NCBI GenBank assembly: GCA_017934175.1
Contig: JAGBKB010000064.1
Span: 53,636-117,635, forward strand
Length of the DNA stretch: 64,000 bases
Direction of reading: 5' to 3'
Source: Lachnospiraceae bacterium
GTDB lineage: Bacteria > Bacillota > Clostridia > Lachnospirales > Lachnospiraceae
Shown piece after piece: positions 37,236 to 47,050 of this stretch (its first letter is position 1; every line of letters starts with the position of its first letter). The notes under the pieces are model-generated. The model worked only from the letters and a program-made list of their open reading frames with translations, ran no database searches and had not been told where the DNA came from. Both the position numbers and the translations under genes were made by a program.

Positions 37236-38935
37236 ATTATAGAGAAGAATTTGAAAAATGGAAGAAAATTAGTTTTTTAGATGAAAAATTAAAAAAAGAG
37301 TTAAAAGATATTGAAAATGATGAGGAGAAAATTAAGAATCAGTTTTCGTGCTTTGTAGAGTTTGGAACAGCAGGAATGAGAGGGACTATGGGCGTTGGTC
37401 CAAATAGAATGAATTATTTGACTATAAGAAGAACAACTCTTGGACTTGCTAAATATATTGTAAAAAATGGTGCAGAAAAAGCAGGAGTTGTTATAACTTA
37501 TGATTGCAGAAACAATTCAAAAGAGTATGCACATTATGTTGCAAGTGTGCTTACAGAGTTTAATATAAAAGTATATATTTCAAAGAGTCTTCGACCTACT
37601 CCATTTTTATCTTTTGCTGTGTTAAATCTTCATGCATTTGCAGGAATAAACATTACTGCATCTCACAATAGAAAAGAAGATAATGGGTATAAGATATATT
37701 TAAAAGATGGTGCACAAATGTCACCACCTGATGACCAAATCATTATTGGGCTTGTCAATGAAATTACTGATGAGGAAATATTTGTAAATCCTAAAGATGT
37801 TCATCCAAATAAAAAATTAATAACAGTTATACCTAAAAAAATTGAAGATGCTTTCTTAAAAGGTGCACTTGATTGTATGCTTCATAGAGATTTCTGTAAA
37901 AAACATGGAAAAGAGTTATCTATCGTATATACTCCACTCCACGGCACAGGGTACACATTCTTAAAAGAAGGATTTAAACAAGCAGGTTTTACAAATGTTC
38001 ATGTTGTAAAAGAGCAAAATGATGAATGTGGTGATTTTAAAACTATAGATTACCCAAATCCTGAAACAGCACCAGCATTTGACCTTGCTATAAAACTTGC
38101 AAAAGAAAAAGATGCAGATATATGTGTTGCAAGTGACCCAGATGCTGATAGAATGGGTGTATATGTGAGAGTTAAGAAGGGCGAATATGTTCCACTCACT
38201 GGCAATGAATTAGAAGCGTGTATGTTTGAATATGCAGCATTCTTCAAAAGTAAAAAATATGATTTTAATAAATGTATAGCAGTTAGGTCATTTGTAACTA
38301 CAAGACTTTTAGATGCTATTGCCAAGAGATATAATGTAGAGATTGGTGAAACTCCTACAGGCTTCAAATGGATAATGAGAGTAGTTAATGAAAGTCCTAA
38401 AAAACTTATTTTCGCTTGTGAAGAATCATATGGTGCTGCACTTACAGATTATGTGAGAGATAAAGATGCTATAGGTACTACACTTTTTGTTCTTGAGATG
38501 GCACTTGCATTAAAACAGATAGGTCTTACACTTTATGATTTACTACATATGTTATATGAGTTCTATGGAGTACATAAATGCTATGCATTCTCAATTATAT
38601 ATGAAGGCATTTCTGGAAAGGAAAAGATGAATGCTATAATGGAGAAACTTCGCAATACTCCATTTAAAAAATTAACTGATATAAATGTTGTAAAAATGTA
38701 TGATTATAAGACTTCTGAAATTACAACATTTAAAGATATGAGTAAAACTAAATTAAATTTTCCAAAAACAAATACAGTAAAGTTTTTCTTGGATGATGAT
38801 ACAACTATCACTGTAAGACCATCAGGAACAGAGCCAAAAATAAAAATATATTTTGATATTATAGATAAAACAGAGCCACTCGCTGACAATAAGTTTAAGA
38901 TACTTGAGAAACCAGTTAAAGAGGAGTTAAAATAA
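37232..38935 (+). CDS. Alpha-D-phosphohexomutase (phosphoglucomutase/phosphomannomutase, PgcA-like)
   Basis: A 567-residue enzyme that interconverts hexose-1- and hexose-6-phosphates. Visible: FGTAGMRGTMG near residue 46, the phosphoserine loop TASHN with Ser144, the metal loop DPDADRMGVY, the sugar loop CEESYGAALTD, and RPSGTEPKIKIYF near the C-terminus. The length and the FGTAGMRG block fit the long PgcA/Pgm2-like group, whose members act on glucose-1-phosphate and so could feed the dTDP-sugar route at 5 kb. AAGGGGG precedes the ATG. Confidence 0.92.
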   Translation: MNYREEFEKWKKISFLDEKLKKELKDIENDEEKIKNQFSCFVEFGTAGMRGTMGVGPNRMNYLTIRRTTLGLAKYIVKNGAEKAGVVITYDCRNNSKEYAHYVASVLTEFNIKVYISKSLRPTPFLSFAVLNLHAFAGINITASHNRKEDNGYKIYLKDGAQMSPPDDQIIIGLVNEITDEEIFVNPKDVHPNKKLITVIPKKIEDAFLKGALDCMLHRDFCKKHGKELSIVYTPLHGTGYTFLKEGFKQAGFTNVHVVKEQNDECGDFKTIDYPNPETAPAFDLAIKLAKEKDADICVASDPDADRMGVYVRVKKGEYVPLTGNELEACMFEYAAFFKSKKYDFNKCIAVRSFVTTRLLDAIAKRYNVEIGETPTGFKWIMRVVNESPKKLIFACEESYGAALTDYVRDKDAIGTTLFVLEMALALKQIGLTLYDLLHMLYEFYGVHKCYAFSIIYEGISGKEKMNAIMEKLRNTPFKKLTDINVVKMYDYKTSEITTFKDMSKTKLNFPKTNTVKFFLDDDTTITVRPSGTEPKIKIYFDIIDKTEPLADNKFKILEKPVKEELK

Positions 38936-39946
38936 ATGTTATTTAGTAGTAACGACATAGGAATAGATTTAGGAACATCTACTATACTTGTATATGTAAA
39001 AGGGAAGGGTATAATAGCAAGAGAACCATCTGTAGTTGCAATTAATACTGTTGATAATACACCTATTGCTTATGGAGAAGAAGCAAGAAAAATGATTGGT
39101 AGAACTCCTGATAATATAAAAGCAATTAAGCCGCTTCGACATGGTGTTATTTCCAATATAACTATAACAGAAAGAATGCTTAAACATTTTATGGAAGAAG
39201 CCGTAGGGAAAGTATCACTTCGAAAACCAAGAATAGTGATATGTGTGCCAGCAATGTGTACTGAAATAGAAAAGAAGGCAGTTGAAGATGCAGCATACTC
39301 TGCAGGAGCAAGAAGAGTTGTAGTTATAGAGGAACCACTTGCAGCAGCCCTTGGTGCTGACATTGATATAGATAAGCCAGAAGGTAGTATGATAGTTGAT
39401 ATAGGTGGTGGTACTACTGATATTGCTGTTATTGCTCTTGGTGGTATAGTTTGTGCTAACTCAATAAAAGTTGCAGGAGATGATTTTGACCAGGCAATAA
39501 TAGATTATCTTAAAAATCAACATCATTTGTTAATAGGAGATAGAACCGCTGAACAAATAAAAATTGAACTTGGAAGAGCGATACCTCTTGGAGATAATGA
39601 CAAACCTATAACTATGGCAGTAAAAGGTAGAAGTACACAAAATGGTTATCCTGGAGAAAAACTTATAGGTGATGATGATATATATATAGTTTTAAAAGAG
39701 CATATAGAAGAGATTTTACAAGGCATAAGAAGAGTATTTGAATTAACTCCTCCAGAACTTGCAGCAGATATATTTGATAAAGGTATATATCTTACAGGTG
39801 GTGGCTCACAACTTTATGGACTTGATACTGCTATAAAAGAAGAGATAGGAGTTAATTGCTTGATGGTTGATGACCCTATGCGTGCTGTTATATTAGGTAT
39901 ACAGAAGAAGATAATGATGTTTGATAAACAAGAAGAAAATGATTAA
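38936..39946 (+). CDS. mreB: Rod shape-determining protein MreB/Mbl
   Basis: A bacterial actin homologue that organises sidewall peptidoglycan synthesis. The N-terminal phosphate loop IGIDLGTSTILVYVKGKGI, EEPLAAALGADI, and DIGGGTTDIAVIALGGIV with TGGGSQLYGLD mark all the actin-fold nucleotide motifs. At 336 residues it is full length. No mreC or mreD is adjacent, and it sits between a hexose mutase and recD2, so it may be an mbl or mreBH-type paralogue. Its stop codon overlaps the recD2 start (TAATG). Confidence 0.94.
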   Translation: MLFSSNDIGIDLGTSTILVYVKGKGIIAREPSVVAINTVDNTPIAYGEEARKMIGRTPDNIKAIKPLRHGVISNITITERMLKHFMEEAVGKVSLRKPRIVICVPAMCTEIEKKAVEDAAYSAGARRVVVIEEPLAAALGADIDIDKPEGSMIVDIGGGTTDIAVIALGGIVCANSIKVAGDDFDQAIIDYLKNQHHLLIGDRTAEQIKIELGRAIPLGDNDKPITMAVKGRSTQNGYPGEKLIGDDDIYIVLKEHIEEILQGIRRVFELTPPELAADIFDKGIYLTGGGSQLYGLDTAIKEEIGVNCLMVDDPMRAVILGIQKKIMMFDKQEEND

Positions 39947-42042
39947 TGAAATTAGAAGGGACTGTTGAAAATATCATATATACTAATAAATCAAATGGTT
40001 GGACGGTTTTGCTTATAAAAAATGGCAAAGCCGTTTTTACTTTGGTGGGAAGTTTAGTAAAAATAGATATAGGAGACAACATAGAGGCAGAAGTAGAAGA
40101 ATATATGCATAAAGACTTTGGACTACAATATAAGATTTTGAAATACAATGTATATATACCAAGTCAAGATGAAAATGCTATATATAAGTTTTTAGTATCT
40201 CTATCTGTAAAAGGTGTTGGAGAAGCAACTGTAAAAAGAATTATTGATAATTTTGGTAAAGATGCAATAGATATTATAACCACTGCTCCTGAAAAACTAT
40301 TTGCTATAAAGGGAATGACTGAAGCAAGAATAAATAGTTTAAAAGAAAAGATAATGGAGAGAAGTAGTGAAATAGATATAATTATTGAGTTAGAAAAATA
40401 TGAACTGGGAACAACTACTATTAAACGAGTGCTTGAAAAGTATGGTGCCGAAACATTAAATATAATTAAAGAAAATCCTTATAAATTAGCAATAGAAATT
40501 GATGGGATTGGATTTAATGTCTGTGATAAAATTGCCAGTCTCAATGGCTATGAGAAAGATAGCGTAAAAAGAGCAATGGCAGGAATAATGTATATTGTTG
40601 AAACAGAGTATTGGCAGGGAAATGTATACTCTTATAAAAATGATGTAATAAATAAAGTAATAGAACTTTTACAAATAAGTAGTGATTATAATTTTGATGA
40701 TGCTTTTTATAATTTAGAAATAGATTTGAAAATAAAAACTGATGCATATGATGATAAAGAATTAATATTCTTAAAGTCTGCTTACAATATAGAGAAAAAA
40801 TTGTCTGAAATATTATATTCAAAAAAAGACTACATAACAATTGTAACAGGTGGACCTGGAACTGGTAAAACTTATAATATAAAGAAGTATTTGACAGAAG
40901 CCGAAAATAGGGGTATAAAAGTTGCACTTGCAGCCCCTACTGGTAGAGCAGCAAAAAGAATTAATGAGGTCACTGGATACGAAGCAAAAACTATTCATAG
41001 ATTACTTGAGTGCACAGGAGATATAAGCGGAAAATCAGTGTATTTTGCAAGAAACGAAGAAAATAAATTGGATATAGATATGCTTATAGTTGATGAGATG
41101 AGTATGGTGGATGAAAGTCTAATGTATAATCTTGTAAGAGCCGTTCCTGAATATACAGAAATTATACTGGTTGGCGATGTAAATCAATTACCATCTGTTG
41201 GAGCAGGACAAGTACTTAAAGATATGATAGATTCTAATTATTTTAATGTTAAAAAATTAACAAAAATCCATCGCCAAAATGAAGGTAGCAAGATAGTTAT
41301 AAGTGCTCACAGTGTCAATGAAGGAAAAGAAGTTGCATTTGAAAAAGATGATGAAGAGTTTATATTTACACATATGACTACAGAAGGAAAAATTAAAGAG
41401 ACAATAAAGAAATTAGTTAAGGAAAATGTCCCAAATCATTTTCATATATCCATTGATGAAATACAAGTTATATGTCCGTCTAAAAAAGGAATCTGTGGAA
41501 CAGAAAGTTTAAATGTTGCTTTGCAAGAAGTATTAAATGAAGAGAGTTTTGACAAAGATGAGATAGTAGTAGGTGATACTATATTTCGAATTGGAGATAA
41601 AGTGATGCAGACATCCAACAACTACAATATACCTTATGATGTGAAAAATTCTTCTGGGATGATAGTAGATAAAGGGGTTGGAGTATTTAATGGTGATATA
41701 GGGAGAATTGTTGATATAGATGTAGATGAAAGAAATGTTATAGTTAAATATGATGATAGAGAAGCGTATTACATTTCAAAAGATTTAGTTGATTTGTCAC
41801 TTGCATATGCTATAACAGTACATAAATCCCAAGGTTCGGAATATGATGTGGTCATAATGCCTATGGCAAGGGCACCCTATCAACTTTTAAATAGAAAAAT
41901 ACTTTACACTGCAATTACAAGAGCAAAAAAGTGCATTATATTTGTAGGAACTGAAAATTACTTTAATGAGATGTTAAACAATAAGTATGAAACAGTAAGG
42001 AATTCAGCACTTTTGTCAAAACTATATTTATATGATATTTAA
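39946..42042 (+). CDS. recD2: RecD2-type ATP-dependent DNA helicase
   Basis: A 698-residue superfamily 1B 5'-3' helicase of the RecD2 (YrrC) group, which works without RecBC. The N-terminal OB-like strand region (LEGTVENIIYTNKSNGWTV) and helix-hairpin-helix region (SVKGVGEATVKRIIDNFG and IKGMTEARI) precede Walker A GGPGTGKTYN at about 302-311, AAPTGRAAKRINE, VDEMSMVDESL, GDVNQLPSVGAG, and SLAYAITVHKSQGSEYD. The C-terminus AITRAKKCIIFVG is typical. It is coupled to mreB and overlaps comF by 11 bases. Confidence 0.94.
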   Translation: MKLEGTVENIIYTNKSNGWTVLLIKNGKAVFTLVGSLVKIDIGDNIEAEVEEYMHKDFGLQYKILKYNVYIPSQDENAIYKFLVSLSVKGVGEATVKRIIDNFGKDAIDIITTAPEKLFAIKGMTEARINSLKEKIMERSSEIDIIIELEKYELGTTTIKRVLEKYGAETLNIIKENPYKLAIEIDGIGFNVCDKIASLNGYEKDSVKRAMAGIMYIVETEYWQGNVYSYKNDVINKVIELLQISSDYNFDDAFYNLEIDLKIKTDAYDDKELIFLKSAYNIEKKLSEILYSKKDYITIVTGGPGTGKTYNIKKYLTEAENRGIKVALAAPTGRAAKRINEVTGYEAKTIHRLLECTGDISGKSVYFARNEENKLDIDMLIVDEMSMVDESLMYNLVRAVPEYTEIILVGDVNQLPSVGAGQVLKDMIDSNYFNVKKLTKIHRQNEGSKIVISAHSVNEGKEVAFEKDDEEFIFTHMTTEGKIKETIKKLVKENVPNHFHISIDEIQVICPSKKGICGTESLNVALQEVLNEESFDKDEIVVGDTIFRIGDKVMQTSNNYNIPYDVKNSSGMIVDKGVGVFNGDIGRIVDIDVDERNVIVKYDDREAYYISKDLVDLSLAYAITVHKSQGSEYDVVIMPMARAPYQLLNRKILYTAITRAKKCIIFVGTENYFNEMLNNKYETVRNSALLSKLYLYDI

Positions 42043-42769
42043 TTATATTAAAAAGTTTATATTTCCAAATAGATGTATAATGTGCGATGAATTATTGCCA
42101 TTTGGTTTTGATTTAGAAAATGAGTTTTTATGTAACACTTGCAGACATAAACTTGAGTTTATAAAAGAACCTACTTGTAAAAAATGTGGAGCAATGATTA
42201 ATAATAGCAGTGATATGTATTGTGCAAGATGTGAAGATAAGTTGTGGAAGGGATTTGAATATGGTTTTGGAATACTTCGATATAATGACTTTGTAAAGGA
42301 ATCTATCCATAGAATTAAATATGCAGGTAGGAAAGAATATATAGATTTTTATGGCAAATGTATAGCAAAGATATACAAAGATAAGTTTAAAGAAATTAGT
42401 CCTGATTATTTAGTGCCAGTTCCAATTCATTATAATCGATTAAAAGAAAGAAATTATAATCAAGCGGAAGTATTAGCATATGCAATATCAAATGAGTTAA
42501 AAAAGTATAATATTCATATAGATGTTAACAATGATTTAATTTATAGAAAGAAAAATACAAAGGTATTAAATAAATTAGACCCATTTAGTAGAGAGAATGA
42601 ACTTAAAAATGCCTTTGAAGTGTGCGATGTCAGCAACATTGAAAAAGTTATATTAGTAGATGACATTTATACTACAGGCTCAACTATCAACAAGATATCA
42701 GAAGAATTAAAAACTGCAGGAATAAATAAGGTTTATTTTGCAGTTATTGCTATAGTAGACAATTTATAG
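42032..42769 (+). CDS. comF: ComF-family phosphoribosyltransferase-like protein
   Basis: A 245-residue ComF family protein linked to DNA uptake or recombination. The N-terminus carries a four-cysteine zinc finger pair (CIMCDELLP, CNTCRHKL, CKKCGAMI, CARCED), followed by a phosphoribosyltransferase fold with the core VPVPIHYNRLKERNYNQAE and the PRPP loop VILVDDIYTTGST. It starts inside recD2 and ends the run of coupled genes; a promoter for dapA follows. Confidence 0.9.
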   Translation: MIFNYIKKFIFPNRCIMCDELLPFGFDLENEFLCNTCRHKLEFIKEPTCKKCGAMINNSSDMYCARCEDKLWKGFEYGFGILRYNDFVKESIHRIKYAGRKEYIDFYGKCIAKIYKDKFKEISPDYLVPVPIHYNRLKERNYNQAEVLAYAISNELKKYNIHIDVNNDLIYRKKNTKVLNKLDPFSRENELKNAFEVCDVSNIEKVILVDDIYTTGSTINKISEELKTAGINKVYFAVIAIVDNL

Positions 42770-42786
42770 ACATAATATATTTTTTT

Positions 42787-42815
42787 TTGCATTTTATCTA
42801 AATTATTGATATAAT
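42787..42815 (+). promoter_or_regulatory. Promoter of the dapA-dapB-ddh-lysC region
   Basis: TTGCAT (42787-42792), a 17-base spacer and a perfect TATAAT (42810-42815) stand upstream of dapA. They give a predicted leader of about 88 bases. The T run at 42781-42788 may also end transcripts from comF, but no stem is visible before it. Confidence 0.6.
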
Positions 42816-42831
42816 ATTATGGTGATTTATG

Positions 42832-42858
42832 GGAAGTATACTTTATGGCATACTTTTT
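42832..42858 (+). other. Possible attenuator-like hairpin in the dapA leader
   Basis: GGAAGTAT and ATACTTTT can pair with one internal mismatch, followed by the end of a T run. The leader is too short for a lysine riboswitch, which needs about 170 bases. The stem is weak, so this is tentative. Confidence 0.25.
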
Positions 42859-42909
42859 GCTTTTGATATGGAATTATATCTATGTTTATTATATTTTAGG
42901 AGGCTAACT

Positions 42910-43797
42910 ATGAATAAAGAACTAATTTTTAAGGGAGTTGGTACAGCATTAATTACTCCTACCAATGAAAAAGGGATTGATTTTGAAAAGTTAGAGACTT
43001 TGATTGATTGGCAGATAAAAGAAGGAGTAAATGCACTTATAATTGCTGGCACAACTGGTGAAGGTGCTACACTTGATGATAAAGAACACAAAGAGTTGTT
43101 AAAGTTTTCTAAAGAGAAAATTAATCATAGAGTTCCAATGGTAGCAGGAGTTGGTTCAAATGATACTAACTATGCAATTAGTCTTGCAAAGTTTGCATGT
43201 GAGATTGGTGCTGATGGTCTTCTTGTGGTTACACCTTATTATAACAAAGCAACTCAATATGGATTGGTACAAAGTTATACAGCAATAGCAAAAGTTTCAA
43301 ATAAACCAATTATACTTTATAATGTACCATCAAGGACTGGTGTAAATATTGAACCAGAAACTTATCTTGAGTTATCAAAAGTAGATAATATTACTTCTAT
43401 AAAAGAAGCAAATGGTAATCTAACTAAAATCATGGATGCTTTTCACTTGGTTGGTGATAAGTTATATATTTATTCTGGAAATGATGATGAGATAACTCCA
43501 ATTTTATCTATGGGAGGTATGGGAGTAATATCAGTATTATCAAATATGTTACCTAAAGAAACAGTGGAGATATGTGACAAGTACTTTGCAGGAGATATAA
43601 AGGGTAGTAGAGAATTACAATTAAAATATTTGCCATTAATTAGAGCACTATTTTCAGAAGTAAACCCTATACCTATAAAATCTGCAATGGCAAAACTTGG
43701 ATACTGTGAAAATTATTTGAGACTTCCACTTACTCCTATGAATAAAGATAAAGAATCAAAAATGTTTAAGATAATGGAAGAATTAAATATTAAGTAA
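42910..43797 (+). CDS. dapA: 4-hydroxy-tetrahydrodipicolinate synthase
   Basis: DapA condenses pyruvate with aspartate semialdehyde, the entry to lysine and diaminopimelate synthesis. The active residues are visible: Thr-Thr in AGTTGEGATL, Tyr137 in ILYNVPSRTG and the Schiff-base Lys165 in TSIKEANGN. The ATG at 42910 follows TTAGGAGG at the right distance and begins MNKELIFKGVGTALITP, the normal start; the frame extends 27 codons upstream through the leader. At 295 residues it is full length. It heads a lysine gene block. Confidence 0.95.
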   Translation: MNKELIFKGVGTALITPTNEKGIDFEKLETLIDWQIKEGVNALIIAGTTGEGATLDDKEHKELLKFSKEKINHRVPMVAGVGSNDTNYAISLAKFACEIGADGLLVVTPYYNKATQYGLVQSYTAIAKVSNKPIILYNVPSRTGVNIEPETYLELSKVDNITSIKEANGNLTKIMDAFHLVGDKLYIYSGNDDEITPILSMGGMGVISVLSNMLPKETVEICDKYFAGDIKGSRELQLKYLPLIRALFSEVNPIPIKSAMAKLGYCENYLRLPLTPMNKDKESKMFKIMEELNIK

Positions 43798-43845
43798 TTA
43801 TAATCAATTAATTATAAAAAACTAATTAAAGTTGAAAGGATTGTT

Positions 43846-44592
43846 ATGAAGATATTAATAAGTGGTTATAATGGTTATATGGGACAAGTTTTAGGAGAAA
43901 TGATAAAAAAAGAAAGTGAACTGGAACTTGTATGTGGAATGGACAAAAATATAAATTGTGAAGGTGCTTCAGTAAAGTGTTTTACTTCTTTTAATGATGT
44001 TAATCTTGACATAGATGTAGTGGTAGATTTTTCTCATCATTCACTTACAAAAGAATTAATAGATTTTGGAATAAAAAATAATATTCCTCTTGTTATTGCT
44101 ACTACTGGACAAACGGAAGAAGAAAAACAAATGATAAGAGAAGCATCTAAAAAAATACCTATTTTTTATGCTGCTAATTATTCTATTGGTATTGCAGTAC
44201 TTATCAATGAAGCAAAGAATATAGCAAAAGTATTTAAAGATGCGGACATTGAGATAGTAGAAACTCATCACAATAGAAAATTAGACGCTCCATCTGGAAC
44301 TGCACTTAAAATAGCAGAAGGATTAAAAGAAGTTAGAAATGATGCAAATATGGTTCTTGGAAGAAGCGGAAATAAAAAAAGAGAAAAGAATGATATAGGG
44401 ATAAATTCAATTAGACTTGGAAATGTTGTCGGAATACATGAAGTACTTATATCAACTGAACACGAATGTATATCTATCAAACATGAAGCGTATGACAGAG
44501 GGCTTTTTGCTGAAGGAGCAATTAATGCAGTGAAGTTTATGGTTGGCAAACCTGCTGGTTTATACAACATGAATGATATGTTAAAAATATAA
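43846..44592 (+). CDS. dapB: 4-hydroxy-tetrahydrodipicolinate reductase
   Basis: DapB reduces the DapA product to tetrahydrodipicolinate with NAD(P)H. The nucleotide-binding loop is the unusual GYNGYMGQVL, the catalytic block is ETHHNRKLDAPSGTA, and GIHEVLISTEHECISIKHEA is the substrate-binding strand region. At 248 residues it is full length. AAAGGA precedes the ATG. It follows dapA after 48 bases of AT-rich spacer without a terminator. Confidence 0.94.
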   Translation: MKILISGYNGYMGQVLGEMIKKESELELVCGMDKNINCEGASVKCFTSFNDVNLDIDVVVDFSHHSLTKELIDFGIKNNIPLVIATTGQTEEEKQMIREASKKIPIFYAANYSIGIAVLINEAKNIAKVFKDADIEIVETHHNRKLDAPSGTALKIAEGLKEVRNDANMVLGRSGNKKREKNDIGINSIRLGNVVGIHEVLISTEHECISIKHEAYDRGLFAEGAINAVKFMVGKPAGLYNMNDMLKI

Positions 44593-44665
44593 TATTTAGG
44601 GCTCGTAATACTTGCCCATATAGTAAGATTTATCAGTAATAAATAATACAATAAAGGAGACAATT

Positions 44666-45643
44666 ATGAAACTTGGAATTTATGGTTACGGTAATGTAGG
44701 AAAAGGGGTTGAGTATGCATGTGCCCAAAACAAGGATGTAGAACTGGTAGGCATTTTTACAAGGAGAGATAAAAATGAAGTAAAATCGCAACTCGGAAAT
44801 AAAGTTTATAGTGTATCAGAATTAAAAGATTTTAAAGATAAAATTGATATACTTATAATATGTGGAGGTTCAGCCACTGAACTTCCAACTATGACAGTAG
44901 ATTTAGCAAAAGATTTTAATGTTATTGATACTTTTGACACTCATGCGAATATCCCAACTCATTTTAAAAATGTAGATAAATCTGCGAAAGATAGTGGACA
45001 TATTGCTATGATTTCGTGTGGATGGGACCCTGGAATGTTTTCACTTAATAGATTATATGCAAATGCATTACTCCCAACTGGTGTCGATTATACTTTTTGG
45101 GGTAAAGGAATTAGTCAAGGTCACAGTGATGCAATAAGAAGAATCAAAGGTGTAATAGATGCAAAACAATATACTGTTCCAGTAAAAGAAGTTGTCGATA
45201 GAATATTAAAAGGTGAGACACCAGAATTAAGCACAAGACAGAAACATTTAAGAGAATGTTATGTAGTAGTAGAAGAAGGTGCAGATAAAGAGAAAATTGC
45301 AGAAGAAATAAAGAATATGCCTAATTATTTTGCTGACTATGATACAACTGTTAATTTTATATCAAAAGAAGAACTTATAGAAAAACATAGTGGTATGCCT
45401 CATGCTGGTTTTGTCATTAGAACAGGTACAACAGGGAAAGAAGGAGAACATAAGCACACTATTTCTTATAATCTTAAACTCGATTCAAATCCTGAATTTA
45501 CTGCTATGGCTACTGTGGCATTTGCGAGAGCATTATATAAAGAAAAACTAAATGGTACAGTAGGTTGTTTAACAGTATTTGATATTAGACCAAGAGATTT
45601 GATAGATATGTCTTATGAAGAATTATTGAAGCATATGTTATAG
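44666..45643 (+). CDS. ddh: meso-Diaminopimelate dehydrogenase
   Basis: Ddh converts tetrahydrodipicolinate to meso-DAP in one NADPH-dependent step, replacing the succinylase or acetylase branch. The N-terminus LGIYGYGNVGKGVEYA is the NADP loop; DTFDTHANIPTHF, ISCGWDPGMFSLNR and FWGKGISQGHSDAIRRIKG are the family's diagnostic blocks. At 325 residues it matches the Corynebacterium/Clostridia form. AAAGGAGA precedes the ATG. It lies between dapB and lysC, so this organism's DAP route is aspartate kinase, DapA, DapB and Ddh, with asd elsewhere. Confidence 0.94.
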   Translation: MKLGIYGYGNVGKGVEYACAQNKDVELVGIFTRRDKNEVKSQLGNKVYSVSELKDFKDKIDILIICGGSATELPTMTVDLAKDFNVIDTFDTHANIPTHFKNVDKSAKDSGHIAMISCGWDPGMFSLNRLYANALLPTGVDYTFWGKGISQGHSDAIRRIKGVIDAKQYTVPVKEVVDRILKGETPELSTRQKHLRECYVVVEEGADKEKIAEEIKNMPNYFADYDTTVNFISKEELIEKHSGMPHAGFVIRTGTTGKEGEHKHTISYNLKLDSNPEFTAMATVAFARALYKEKLNGTVGCLTVFDIRPRDLIDMSYEELLKHML

Positions 45644-45653
45644 TGGAGATTTG

Positions 45654-46994
45654 ATGAAAAAAATTGTAGCAAAATTTGGTGGAAGTTCATTAGCCGATGC
45701 AAATCAAATAAGAAAAGTTAAAGAAATTCTATTTGCAAATGATGATAGAAAATATTGTGTTGTATCAGCATCTGGCAAAAGAAATAAAGATGATGATAAA
45801 ATCACTGACCTTTTGATTAGTTTATATAATTATAGAGATGATGAGGACAAGCAAAAAAAGGTATTTGAAAGTATTAAGTCTCGTTATATTGATATAGTTT
45901 CTAATCTTAAGATTACATATGATATAGAATCAGAACTTGATAAAATCTTACTTGAGTCTAAAAATAAAAATACTAAAGATTATTTAGCAAGTAGAGGTGA
46001 ATATTTAAGTGCTAAAATACTATCACTATTTTTTGATGGAATATTTTTGGATATGAGTGGACTTATAATTTTTGATGACAATAATAAAGTTGATTATGAA
46101 TTGTCATTTAAAAATATAAAATCTGCCATTGAGAATATAGAGGCAAAAAGCCCAGATAAAAAAATTATAATTCCAGGATTTTATGGTTCAAACAGTGCAA
46201 ATGAAATTGTAACATTTTCAAGAGGTGGTTCTGACATAACTGGAGCAATAGTTGCAAGAGCAGTAGAAGCAACACTGTATGAGAATTGGACTGATGTATC
46301 TGGAGTAATGTTTGAGGACCCACGAGTTGTAAAAGACCCACCTAATATAGAATATATAACTTATACAGAACTTAGAGAACTTTCATATATGGGGGCAAAT
46401 GTCCTTCACGAAGAAACAGTTTACCCAGTGAGTAAAGTAGGAATACCTATAAATATATTAAATACCAATGTTCCAAATGACAAAGGCACTATGATTATGT
46501 CAAGTATTCCATCTATAGTAAAAAGAAGGGTTGTGACAGGGATAGCAGGTAAAAAAGGTTTTACTTCTATACTGCTTCAAAAAACTCTTATGAATGAAGA
46601 AGTTGGATTTGTTGCAAGGCTCCTTAAAATATTTGAAAAAGAAAAAATATCTGTAGAACACTGTCCTACTGGAATTGATACAATTTCTATAATAGTTAGA
46701 ACTGAATTACTTAAAGCAAAAGAAAATATAATACTTGATGAAATAAAAAAAGAGATGAAACCAGATGTTCTTAATGTAGAAGATGGGTTAAGCATTATTG
46801 CTATAGTTGGCGAAGGAATGGTTTATCATAAAGAAATCACATATGAGATATTTAAGTGTTTACATGAAGAAAATATAGGTGTAAAAATGATAGATTTGGG
46901 GTCAAGTGGTATAAACGTGATTATAGGGGTTAATGACAGTGATTACGAAAAGACACTGATGGCTCTTAAAAATCTTTCTTCAATAAAAGTGTAG
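45654..46994 (+). CDS. lysC: Aspartate kinase
   Basis: This enzyme phosphorylates aspartate at the head of the lysine, threonine and methionine pathways. The N-terminus KKIVAKFGGSSLADANQI is the ATP site, SRGGSDITGAIVARAVEA and NWTDVSGVMFEDPRVV are the aspartate site, and two ACT-type domains follow (from about residue 300), which normally bind lysine for feedback control. The frame opens with a TTG at 45651, but the ATG at 45654 is better placed after GTGGAG. At 446 residues it fits the monofunctional kinase. No homoserine dehydrogenase is fused. Confidence 0.93.
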   Translation: MKKIVAKFGGSSLADANQIRKVKEILFANDDRKYCVVSASGKRNKDDDKITDLLISLYNYRDDEDKQKKVFESIKSRYIDIVSNLKITYDIESELDKILLESKNKNTKDYLASRGEYLSAKILSLFFDGIFLDMSGLIIFDDNNKVDYELSFKNIKSAIENIEAKSPDKKIIIPGFYGSNSANEIVTFSRGGSDITGAIVARAVEATLYENWTDVSGVMFEDPRVVKDPPNIEYITYTELRELSYMGANVLHEETVYPVSKVGIPINILNTNVPNDKGTMIMSSIPSIVKRRVVTGIAGKKGFTSILLQKTLMNEEVGFVARLLKIFEKEKISVEHCPTGIDTISIIVRTELLKAKENIILDEIKKEMKPDVLNVEDGLSIIAIVGEGMVYHKEITYEIFKCLHEENIGVKMIDLGSSGINVIIGVNDSDYEKTLMALKNLSSIKV

Positions 46995-47050
46995 AACTAT
47001 ATAGAAATATATTAAGTATTTATAAAGGGAATAACTAAAAGGGTAAAAAT

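Noticed and set aside
43798..43817. TTATAAT and ATTATAA inverted repeat between dapA and dapB
   Set aside because: It is all A/T with a low-stability stem and no T run; such pairs are common by chance here.
46995..47050. T-box leader for leuS
   Set aside because: Only 56 bases separate lysC and leuS, and no specifier or T-box sequence is present.
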